Below, piece by piece: positions 1 through 6,327 of a DNA stretch of 10,400 bases (positions are counted from its first letter, which is position 1; every line of letters begins with the position of its first letter). Made by a program: the position numbers and the translations under genes. Where the stretch lies: contig JAGHEC010000167.1 in the NCBI GenBank assembly GCA_021159525.1, positions 1 through 10,400 on the forward strand, read 5' to 3'. The notes under the pieces were generated by a model. The model was not told where the DNA came from and ran no database searches. It saw only the letters and a program-made list of their open reading frames with translations. The DNA is from Deltaproteobacteria bacterium. Its GTDB lineage: Bacteria; Desulfobacterota; DSM-4660; Desulfatiglandales; Desulfatiglandaceae.

Positions 1-42
1 CCCTTTGGCATTCTCGCATTCGTCGAGCTGCGGCTTCCCCCA

Positions 43-122
43 CTGATAAGTCACAAAGAGACGGCGCCCTCCCGGCAGTCGCGTCAGAAAAACCCTTCTG
101 CCCCCATTTATTGAGCTGTTAC
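43..122 (+). repeat. Left copy of an inverted, dispersed ~80-bp repeat
   Basis: Read on the plus strand, this segment matches the reverse complement of 10320-10399 with 74 of 80 positions identical by eye and no gaps. The first 23 bases, starting CTGATAAGTCACAAAGAGAC, are identical, as is the core CCCTCCCGGCAGTCGCGTCA. Most mismatches lie towards the carD-proximal side (92-116), and similarity stops near 122. On the outer side, base 42 differs from the last base of the window, so the other boundary cannot be fixed. It begins about 50 bases downstream of the carD stop. On the minus strand two frames stay open through the repeat to the window edge, but neither has a convincing start. It could be a dispersed intergenic repeat or the conserved edge of a mobile element; no transposase is visible. 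Confidence 0.85.
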
Positions 123-172
123 GATTTTTGTTTATAGAGGCATAAAGGCGGGGATGATGCATGCTCGCGTGA

Positions 173-652
173 TCACGAAAACATCCTGTCCAAATCTTTT
201 TCAACCTGTGACTCGCCGATATCCTTTGCAAGGGATATCTCTTTGATCAACAGGCTCCGAGCGGTTTCCAGCATCTTTCTTTCGCCAAAGGACAGATCCT
301 TTTCCGCCCGCAACATCAACAAGTCGCGATATACCTCGGCCACCTCGAAAACAGAGCCGGTCTTGATCTTATCCATGTACTCCCGATAACGCCGGTTCCA
401 GGTTTGATTGTCAAGAGCGACATCTCTTTTCTCAAGAATGGAGTAGAGCCGGGGAAGTTCTGCCTTGTCGATAATCTCCCTTAACCCCACATTGTTCACG
501 TTATTGGTCGGTATCATGATAATCATGTTGTTGTCCAGGATGCGCATGACGTAGAAATCCTGTTCAGAACCCGAGATTTCCTGATTTTCAATTCGTTCGA
601 TGACGCCGACGCCATGCGCAGGATATACGGCCAAATCACCTACACTGAACAT
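173..652 (-). CDS. carD: CarD/CdnL-family transcription regulator
   Basis: This 159-residue protein has the layout of the CarD_CdnL_TRCF family. The N-terminal Tudor-like RNA-polymerase-interaction domain (about 2-60) opens with FSVGDLAVYPAHGVG, the family's signature start, and is followed by a helical C-terminal domain (about 65-158). Characterised CdnL/CarD proteins bind the RNA polymerase beta subunit and stabilise open complexes, especially at rRNA promoters, using a conserved Trp in the C-terminal domain; W85 (in QTWNRRYREY) is the likely equivalent. The length is normal for the short CdnL type, with no HMGA-like tail as in Myxococcus CarD. The ATG is well supported by an AAGGAGGAG ribosome binding site four bases upstream. 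It is the last gene before the left repeat. A 227-base gap with a long hairpin separates it from hppA, so it may have its own promoter. Confidence 0.93.
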   Translation of the reverse strand: MFSVGDLAVYPAHGVGVIERIENQEISGSEQDFYVMRILDNNMIIMIPTNNVNNVGLREIIDKAELPRLYSILEKRDVALDNQTWNRRYREYMDKIKTGSVFEVAEVYRDLLMLRAEKDLSFGERKMLETARSLLIKEISLAKDIGESQVEKDLDRMFS

Positions 653-787
653 TGACTCCTCCTTCTTATGCTGAAATCCTGAGGGGCCGAAAAATATATA
701 AAAGACACGCTCCTCAGTTTTTCACCACAGCCGCCCAAGCAACGGGCTTTAATCCCTGACTCCCCAGACGCACAATCAGATCTGACA

Positions 788-839
788 GCCCACACGCCCA
801 TGGCAAAAGGGCTTGCCCTTTGCCATGGACTGTGCAGGC
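788..839. other. Long imperfect hairpin between hppA and carD
   Basis: The arms 798-812 and 815-828 are complementary over 14 pairs with one bulged A, closed by a very short loop (CCATGGCAAAAGGGC / GCCCTTTGCCATGG). After a small internal loop the pairing resumes as CACA (791-794) with TGTG (831-834), then GCC (788-790) with GGC (837-839) across a two-base bulge. On the minus strand it lies about 40 bases downstream of the hppA stop. There is no T-tract on either side, so it does not fit a classical intrinsic terminator. It could be an mRNA 3'-end stabiliser, a Rho-associated end, or a copy of a REP-like palindromic repeat. Confidence 0.7.
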
Positions 840-879
840 CGCCACAATTGACTACGCACTACGTTCTGCCAAAAGCAGA

Positions 880-2934
880 CTATCTTAGAAAAAGCCCGAC
901 AACCGGCAGAATGGGCGCGAGGACCAGGGCCACCACGGACATCAGCTTGATCAGGATGTTCATGGCAGGACCGGAGGTGTCTTTGAACGGATCGCCTACG
1001 GTGTCGCCTACCACGGCCGCCTTATGATTGTTGGAACCTTTTCCGCCCAAGTTCCCGGCCTCGATCCATTTCTTGGCATTATCCCAGGCGCCGCCGGCGT
1101 TCGCCATGTACAGGGCCAGGAATGCCCCCATGACCGTGGCGCCCAGAAGCATCCCGCCCAGTGTCTTGGTCCCCAGCAAAAAACCCACGGCCACAGGTGC
1201 GAGTACAGCGATAAGGCCCGGGGCCACCATCTCTTTCAGGGAAGAAGTGGTCGCAATGGAAACACACCTGGCCGGGTCAGGCTTGGCTCCTTCTTTGCCT
1301 TCCAGGAGACCGGGAATCTCCCTAAACTGCCGGCGGATTTCCTCCACAATGGAAAAAGCGGCCTTGCCCACCGACGTCATGGTGAGGGCAGCACAGGTCA
1401 TGGGGATCATGGCGCCAAGGAAAACGCCGATGACCACCATGGGGTCATCGAGGCGGATCGTGTCAAGGCCTGCCGCCTGAATATAGGCCACAAACAGGGC
1501 CAGAGCCGTAAGCGCCGCAGAACCGATGGCAAACCCCTTTCCGATGGCTGCGGTGGTGTTGCCGAGGGCATCGAGGCTGTCAGTAATTTTTCGAGTCTCC
1601 GGACCCAAACCGGCCATCTCGGAAATCCCGCCGGCATTGTCTGCAATGGGCCCATACGCATCCACCGTCATGGTCGCCCCCACTGTGGCCAACATGCCCA
1701 CGGCCGAAAGGCCAATCCCGTAGATCCCGGCTGTGTTATAGCCGATAAACGTGGCGACACAGATGCCCATGATTGGAAGCCATGTGGACTGCATACCCAC
1801 GGCCAGTCCTGCAATGATAAGGGTGGCTGCGCCTGTCTCTGATTGTTTGGCAATATACCTGACGGGCGGGCCGGATGTGTAATATTCGGCCAGCAGACCG
1901 ATGGCGATGCCGCACAGGAGCCCTGAAAAAACAGCCCAGAATGCCCCGATCGGCATCCCGAGAGACTTGGTGATGATATATGTAAGAATGATGAAAATAA
2001 CAGCCGCTACAAAAGTGGTATATCGGAGTGCGCCCGCGGGGTTTCCTCTCTGGAAAATTTTGATGGAGAATACGCCGAAAAAGGCACTGACCAGGCCTCC
2101 CATGATTACCAGGATCGGCATGGACATGTATTTCAGTTTAATAGCAACGGGATCAAGCCCCTTGAGAATCGGAAACTGGTTTAAAAATTCCGGGGTAATG
2201 GCCATGGTAGCGCCGATGGCGATTGTGGCAACGACGGAACCGACAAACGACTCGAAGATATCCGCGCCCATACCCGCGATATCTCCCACGTTGTCTCCCA
2301 CGTTGTCGGCGATAACGCCCGGGTTCCTGGGGTCATCCTCGGGGATGCCGGCCTCCACCTTGCCCACCAGGTCGGCCCCCACGTCAGCGGCCTTGGTGTA
2401 AATCCCGCCGCCCACACGGGCGAACAGGGCAATGGAACTCGCGCCCATCGCGAAGCCGTTGATATACTGGGCCGTGTCCGGAGAACCGCCATAAACCCAA
2501 AACCAGAATCCCAGGCCCAGCATTCCAAGGCCTGCCACGGCCAGACCCATGACGGACCCGGAGAAATACGACACATTCAGGGCCTTGGCCTGGCCATACT
2601 TATTGGCGGCCTCGGCGGTCCTGGCATTGCCCCTTGTCGCCGCCGTCATCCCGGAATAGCCGGCAGCAATAGAGCATGCGGTGCCGGTCACGAAGGCGAT
2701 GGCGGTTTTCCATGAAATCCCCCAGCCCAGCAGGACAAAAACAACGGCGATAAAGACCAGGAGCACTGAATACTCTTTCTTTAAAAAGGCCATTGCCCCC
2801 GTATGGATAGCCGCCTCGAGTTCCTGCATCAACGGAGAGCCGTTCGGCTGTTTCTTCACGTAATTATAGATCAGCCAGGCGATAATCAGACTCAAGATCC
2901 CCAAAAAGGGTGCATAAACAGTTAGTCCCTGCAT
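880..2934 (-). CDS. hppA: Membrane-bound ion-translocating pyrophosphatase, K+-dependent type
   Basis: This 684-residue, highly hydrophobic protein belongs to the membrane pyrophosphatases (about 16 helices), which hydrolyse PPi and pump H+ and/or Na+ across the cytoplasmic membrane. The catalytic signature DVGADLVGKVE is at 184-194, the acidic metal-PPi cluster DNVGDNVGD at 210-218, and the second cluster GDTVGDPFKDTSGP near 643-656. The sequence GNTTAAIGKG (458-467) has Ala at the position where K+-independent enzymes carry Lys, so this should be the K+-dependent class. The gate-region Glu is E228 in IFESF, the placement known from Na+-pumping enzymes, so Na+ transport is likely but not proven. 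The ATG overlaps the pth stop (TGATG), and its ribosome binding site GGAGGA lies inside the pth 3' end, which indicates translational coupling. Length is normal and all core motifs are intact. Confidence 0.97.
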   Translation of the reverse strand: MQGLTVYAPFLGILSLIIAWLIYNYVKKQPNGSPLMQELEAAIHTGAMAFLKKEYSVLLVFIAVVFVLLGWGISWKTAIAFVTGTACSIAAGYSGMTAATRGNARTAEAANKYGQAKALNVSYFSGSVMGLAVAGLGMLGLGFWFWVYGGSPDTAQYINGFAMGASSIALFARVGGGIYTKAADVGADLVGKVEAGIPEDDPRNPGVIADNVGDNVGDIAGMGADIFESFVGSVVATIAIGATMAITPEFLNQFPILKGLDPVAIKLKYMSMPILVIMGGLVSAFFGVFSIKIFQRGNPAGALRYTTFVAAVIFIILTYIITKSLGMPIGAFWAVFSGLLCGIAIGLLAEYYTSGPPVRYIAKQSETGAATLIIAGLAVGMQSTWLPIMGICVATFIGYNTAGIYGIGLSAVGMLATVGATMTVDAYGPIADNAGGISEMAGLGPETRKITDSLDALGNTTAAIGKGFAIGSAALTALALFVAYIQAAGLDTIRLDDPMVVIGVFLGAMIPMTCAALTMTSVGKAAFSIVEEIRRQFREIPGLLEGKEGAKPDPARCVSIATTSSLKEMVAPGLIAVLAPVAVGFLLGTKTLGGMLLGATVMGAFLALYMANAGGAWDNAKKWIEAGNLGGKGSNNHKAAVVGDTVGDPFKDTSGPAMNILIKLMSVVALVLAPILPVVGLFLR

Positions 2935-3524
2935 CAGTTTCTTTCCTCCTTGTTTACAAAATTCTGACGATTGATATGGTTCATCGCCGATTCAACCCCT
3001 TCTAAAACAAACCGTTCACACGCGTTCACAGCCAGCCGGATCACTTTTTGGGCCAGCTGTCTTTCATCGGCATAAAAAGGAGACAGGACAAAATCCCCCA
3101 CAGACTCACCATACCGTGGACGACCGATGCCTACCTTAACCCGGCAAAATGCGACGCTCCCCACATGCCGTATGATGGATGATACGCCCTTGTGCCCTCC
3201 GGCCCCGCCGTCCCTCACGACCTTTACCCTTCCCAAGGGGAGGTCCAGATCGTCGTGCACGACCAAAATCCTGCTGGTTTTCAGGCCATAATAGCTGGCA
3301 CAGGCCCTGACCGATTGACCGCTCTCGTTCATAAAGGTCAGGGGGCAAAGGAGTAGGATACGAACCCCTTGCAAATCGGCCCGGAGGCTTTTTGCATGGA
3401 AAAGGCGGCTGCTGAGGCGCAGCCCGAGGTCCTTGCGCCACAAATCGATAACCTGAAATCCTACGTTGTGGCGCGTGGCCTCATATTCCGGCCCGGGATT
3501 GCCGAGGCCCACAATCAAGTACAA
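2934..3524 (-). CDS. pth: Peptidyl-tRNA hydrolase
   Basis: This 196-residue protein is bacterial Pth, which cleaves the ester bond of peptidyl-tRNA released from stalled ribosomes and so recycles tRNA. It starts YLIVGLGNPGPEY, the family signature, with N9 and the catalytic H19 in ATRHNVGF. N66 (TFMN) and D91 (VVHDDLDLP) match the E. coli residues N68 and D93. The segment GGAGGHKG carries K112 where E. coli has the functionally important N114. The start is TTG at 3522-3524. The frame has an upstream stop six codons earlier and no ATG or GTG in between, and the N-terminus aligns correctly from here. A G-rich stretch about 15 bases upstream is a weak ribosome binding site. Only eight bases separate it from the rplY stop, and its own stop overlaps the hppA ATG, so rplY-pth-hppA form one translational unit. 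Confidence 0.96.
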   Translation of the reverse strand: MYLIVGLGNPGPEYEATRHNVGFQVIDLWRKDLGLRLSSRLFHAKSLRADLQGVRILLLCPLTFMNESGQSVRACASYYGLKTSRILVVHDDLDLPLGRVKVVRDGGAGGHKGVSSIIRHVGSVAFCRVKVGIGRPRYGESVGDFVLSPFYADERQLAQKVIRLAVNACERFVLEGVESAMNHINRQNFVNKEERN

Positions 3525-3532
3525 ATCGTCTG

Positions 3533-4204
3533 CTACCGGTCACCCCCTTTCTCATTTTGCTGTGCTTCTTCAGCAGTTTCCTCTCCGGATGCTGCCGTTT
3601 CTTCCTCTATCTCCTCTCCCGAAACCGCTTCCATCTGTCCGGTGGGTGGGGAGACAACAGCTACGGTCAAATCACCGTCTTCCACGCAGGCAATCCCTTC
3701 AGGGAGAGCAATGTCCCTAATGTGGATTGCATCCCCTATGGCAAGGCCGGATACATCGATTTCCAGGGAATCGATCAACTTGCCAGGCAGGCACGAGACG
3801 CTCAGTTCTCTCCTCACCACCTGGAGAAGCCCACCGTCTGTCACGCCGAGCGGCGTGTTGACAAGGTGGATGGGGATATCCACGGTAATCGCATGATCCA
3901 TGGAGATCTCATAAAAGTCTGCATGCAGACAGACGTCCTTGACCGGATCCCACATGAGATCCTTGACCATCGCCTTCCTGTTCTCTTCTCCATGGTTTGA
4001 AGCAATATGAAGATTCAAAATGGTATTCTCGTAACCAGGCATTCTTGTGATGCGCTCAAATTCAGGGTAATCAATAGCCAACATGATCGGCTCGGTCCTC
4101 GGACCATAAAAAATAGCCGGCAACTTATTCATTTTTCGTAATTTTCTAGCCGCACCCTTTCCCTTAATTTCTCTTTCGTGGGCGGCAACTGTCAACTGAT
4201 GCAT
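3533..4204 (-). CDS. rplY: 50S ribosomal protein L25, CTC/TL5 long form
   Basis: This 223-residue protein is the two-domain version of L25, which binds 5S rRNA in the large subunit. The N-terminal 5S-binding domain (about 1-97) contains GAARKLRK and LPAIFYGP, the usual sites for this family (typically R-x-G-K... and PAVLYG). The C-terminal TL5/CTC beta domain (about 100-187) includes IPIHLVNTPLGVTDGG and LPGKLIDSLEIDVSGLAIGD. A Glu-rich, probably disordered tail (about 190-223) follows, common in long forms. The ATG has a GGAGG site five bases upstream. It precedes pth by eight bases, a widespread neighbour pair. A strong terminator hairpin lies upstream, between prs and this gene, so rplY either has its own promoter in the short AT-rich gap or depends on read-through. 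Confidence 0.96.
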   Translation of the reverse strand: MHQLTVAAHEREIKGKGAARKLRKMNKLPAIFYGPRTEPIMLAIDYPEFERITRMPGYENTILNLHIASNHGEENRKAMVKDLMWDPVKDVCLHADFYEISMDHAITVDIPIHLVNTPLGVTDGGLLQVVRRELSVSCLPGKLIDSLEIDVSGLAIGDAIHIRDIALPEGIACVEDGDLTVAVVSPPTGQMEAVSGEEIEEETAASGEETAEEAQQNEKGGDR

Positions 4205-4240
4205 GGGATCCTCCCGGATTAATAAAATTTTTCACAAGCG

Positions 4241-4271
4241 AAAAAACGCCCGGTTTTTTTCGGGCGTTTTT
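4241..4271 (-). terminator. Intrinsic terminator after prs, before rplY
   Basis: The arms AAAAACGCCCG (4242-4252) and CGGGCGTTTTT (4261-4271) are perfectly complementary over 11 pairs, with an eight-base loop. Read on the minus strand, the GC core is followed directly by six Ts (4246-4241), a textbook Rho-independent terminator starting about seven bases after the prs stop. The A/T symmetry means it could also stop plus-strand transcription. It lies between two genes that are often co-transcribed, so partial read-through is possible. Confidence 0.9.
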
Positions 4272-4277
4272 GATGGC

Positions 4278-5219
4278 TTAGACAAATAATGTGCTGACAG
4301 AGTGGGAATTATGACATCTCTTGATTGTTTCTCCTAACAATTCTGCAATGGACAGTACGATGATCTTATGGCATTTTTTGGCCCTCTCCGTCAGCGGGAT
4401 GGTATTCGCAACCACCAGTGTATCGATGGGCGAGGCCTCTATTCGCTCAATGCACGGGCCAGAAAGGACCGGATGGGTACAGCACGCATGGACGCTGCCT
4501 GCGCCACGGTCTTTAAGTGCGACCGCGGCCTGCGTGAGGGTCCCTGCAGTATCGACCATGTCGTCGAGGATAATGGCAGTCTTTCCTTTCACTTCGCCGA
4601 TGATATTCATGGCCCGGGATACATTCGGGGCCTCCCGCCGCTTGTCGATGATGGCAAGAGACGCGTCCAGGCGTTTGGCAAAAGCCCGGGCACGCTCCAC
4701 GCCCCCGGCATCGGGAGAAATAATGACCAGGTGGTCTTGCAGGTTGTTTTGGATGTATTTCAGAAGAATGGGAGCGGCAAAGATGTTGTCGACGGGAATG
4801 TTGAAATAGCCCTGGATTTGGCCGGCATGCAGATCCATTGATACCACACGGTGGGCCCCCGCGGTGGTAATGAGATCTGCCACCAGTTTTGCGCTGATGG
4901 GAACCCTTGGCTTAACTTTCCTGTCCTGCCGACTGTATCCATAATAGGGAATCACCGCCGTAATCCGCTCGGCCGAGGCCCGGCGCATGGCATCCATGAT
5001 GATCAGAAGCTGCATCAGGTTGTCGTTAACCGGGGTGCAGGTCGATTGAATCACAAAAACATCCCTTCCCCGAATATTCTCCCCGATCTCGACCTGGATC
5101 TCCCCATCGCTAAAAGTCTTGGCAAGGATCTTTCCAGGCTGAACGCCCAAATACTGACAAACCTCAACGGTCAGACCGGGGTTTGATGTGCCGCCAAACA
5201 GTTTTATCTCCTGGTCCAC
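4278..5219 (-). CDS. prs: Ribose-phosphate pyrophosphokinase (PRPP synthase)
   Basis: This 313-residue class I PRPP synthetase transfers the pyrophosphate group of ATP to ribose 5-phosphate, making PRPP for purine, pyrimidine, His, Trp and NAD synthesis. Motifs visible in order are FSDGEIQVEIGENIRG (36-51), the ATP-binding PYYGYSRQDRK (91-101), DLHAGQIQGYF (129-139) with the metal-binding H131, SPDAGGVERA (168-177), and the PRPP-binding loop DDMVDTAGTL (219-228). The length is standard and nothing is missing. The start is GTG (5217-5219), supported by a GGAGAGG site about seven bases upstream; the overlapping ATG two bases earlier is in another frame and soon hits a stop. tRNA-Gln lies just upstream (25 bases) and an intrinsic terminator just downstream. 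Confidence 0.97.
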   Translation of the reverse strand: MDQEIKLFGGTSNPGLTVEVCQYLGVQPGKILAKTFSDGEIQVEIGENIRGRDVFVIQSTCTPVNDNLMQLLIIMDAMRRASAERITAVIPYYGYSRQDRKVKPRVPISAKLVADLITTAGAHRVVSMDLHAGQIQGYFNIPVDNIFAAPILLKYIQNNLQDHLVIISPDAGGVERARAFAKRLDASLAIIDKRREAPNVSRAMNIIGEVKGKTAIILDDMVDTAGTLTQAAVALKDRGAGSVHACCTHPVLSGPCIERIEASPIDTLVVANTIPLTERAKKCHKIIVLSIAELLGETIKRCHNSHSVSTLFV

Positions 5220-5244
5220 ATCCAGACCTCTCCATATTCATTTT

Positions 5245-5319
5245 TGGCTGGGGTGGGAGGATTCGAACCTCCGAATGCGGGCTCCAAAGGCCCGTGTCTT
5301 ACCGCTTGACGACACCCCA
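5245..5319 (-). tRNA. tRNA-Gln (anticodon UUG)
   Basis: On the minus strand a 75-base cloverleaf can be drawn. The acceptor is TGGGGTG with CACCCCA, followed by discriminator G and an encoded CCA. There is a short GTC/GAC D stem with AGCGGTAA loop elements. The anticodon stem CGGGC/GCCCG closes loop CTTTGGA, with anticodon TTG at plus-strand 5285-5287. The T stem GGAGG/CCTCC closes TTCGAAT. The anticodon reads CAA and, by wobble, CAG. It sits 30 bases after the ispE stop and 25 bases before the prs start, so it is probably excised from an ispE-tRNA-prs transcript; no promoter or terminator of its own is evident. Confidence 0.97.
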
Positions 5320-5349
5320 CCAGAACGCCCGGCCACCCATCACCGGATA

Positions 5350-6261
5350 TCAGCCGAGGCCTTGCGCCAAGAAGATGTCTCCGGGATCGCTGGCGGCAAG
5401 GATTTTTTTTGCCCAAAGGCCTGACTCTTTCGATCGGAAAATACCAAAAACACTCGGCCCGCTCCCCGACATGAGGGCCCCCTCGGCCCCGGCCTCTCCC
5501 AGCCCTTTCTTGATATGTTCGATCTCAGGAAACCGTTTGGCCGTAATCTGCTCCAAATCGTTTTCCATCAGGGGGCCAATAGCGAACGGCATCCTCTTTA
5601 AATGTGTGATTGTAATCTGATACGCCTCATTTGTCAACTCTAATTCACCGGACCATGCAGATGCCTTGAGCCTCCCGTAGACCCATGCCGTAGACACAGA
5701 AATAGACGGCGTTATAATCAGATACCAGAGGCTGGGCCAGTTCTCAATAGGTTCCAGAACCTCCCCGATCCCCCTGGCAATACAAGGTCTTTCCGCCAAA
5801 AAGAAAGGGACGTCTGCACCCAGACCAAGGGCCAACTCCGCAAGTTGTATCTCAGTAAGGGGAAACCCGTAGGTGCGATTCAAGGCCTTGAGCACACAGG
5901 CCGCATCGCTGCTGCCGCCGCCCAGGCCGGCCGCCACCGGGATATTCTTGATGAGCTGTATGGAAACCCCCCGGTCAATACCTGTTCTGGCAAAAAAGGC
6001 TTTTGCGGCCCGGCAGGCAATATTAGTTTCGTCGGAGGGCGCCCTGAATCCCCGGCACGATATGGCGATGTTCCTGCCGGACGTGGTCTGAAATTCGAGC
6101 CGATCATAAAGCCCCACCGGCGCCATAACCGAGACCAGTTCATGGTATCCATCAGACCGACGACCGATTACCTTCAATCGAATATTTACCTTGGCAGGGG
6201 CAAAATAGATGAAAGAGGCACTGTTCGATGACAATGTTCTGGATGGAAATCCTGGTCTCAT
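5350..6261 (-). CDS. ispE: 4-diphosphocytidyl-2-C-methyl-D-erythritol kinase
   Basis: This 303-residue GHMP-family kinase phosphorylates CDP-methylerythritol in the non-mevalonate (MEP) pathway to isoprenoid precursors. The N-terminal motif FAPAKVNIRL carries the catalytic Lys. The ATP-binding glycine loop PVAAGLGGGSSDAA lies near 110-123, followed by LGADVPFFL with the catalytic Asp. The third GHMP motif GSGPSVFGIF is in the C-terminal quarter. The ATG at 6261 has no clear ribosome binding site and gives about 20 residues before the first conserved strand, longer than usual. An in-frame TTG at residue 10 (near 6234) is an alternative, equally without a good site. It follows the degP-like gene by 66 bases and precedes tRNA-Gln by 30. 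Function is secure; the exact start is not. Confidence 0.95.
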   Translation of the reverse strand: MRPGFPSRTLSSNSASFIYFAPAKVNIRLKVIGRRSDGYHELVSVMAPVGLYDRLEFQTTSGRNIAISCRGFRAPSDETNIACRAAKAFFARTGIDRGVSIQLIKNIPVAAGLGGGSSDAACVLKALNRTYGFPLTEIQLAELALGLGADVPFFLAERPCIARGIGEVLEPIENWPSLWYLIITPSISVSTAWVYGRLKASAWSGELELTNEAYQITITHLKRMPFAIGPLMENDLEQITAKRFPEIEHIKKGLGEAGAEGALMSGSGPSVFGIFRSKESGLWAKKILAASDPGDIFLAQGLG

Positions 6262-6327
6262 ATTGCATCACAAGGTAAACAAATCCCTTCTTGCCCTCCC
6301 CCCCGAAGAAAATCCCTCTTTTAGCGG

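Noticed and set aside
693..717. TATATT box plus CTGAGG/CCTCAG inverted repeat (679-684, 712-717) as a carD promoter/operator
   Set aside because: The -10-like box is reasonable, but no acceptable -35 lies at 16-18 bases. The inverted repeat has 6-bp arms 27 bases apart, easily expected by chance.
1024..1842. Long plus-strand open frame (272 codons) inside hppA
   Set aside because: It lies opposite hppA, which has all catalytic motifs. The protein is His/Gly/Arg-rich with no recognisable domain, typical of an antisense shadow in GC-rich coding DNA.
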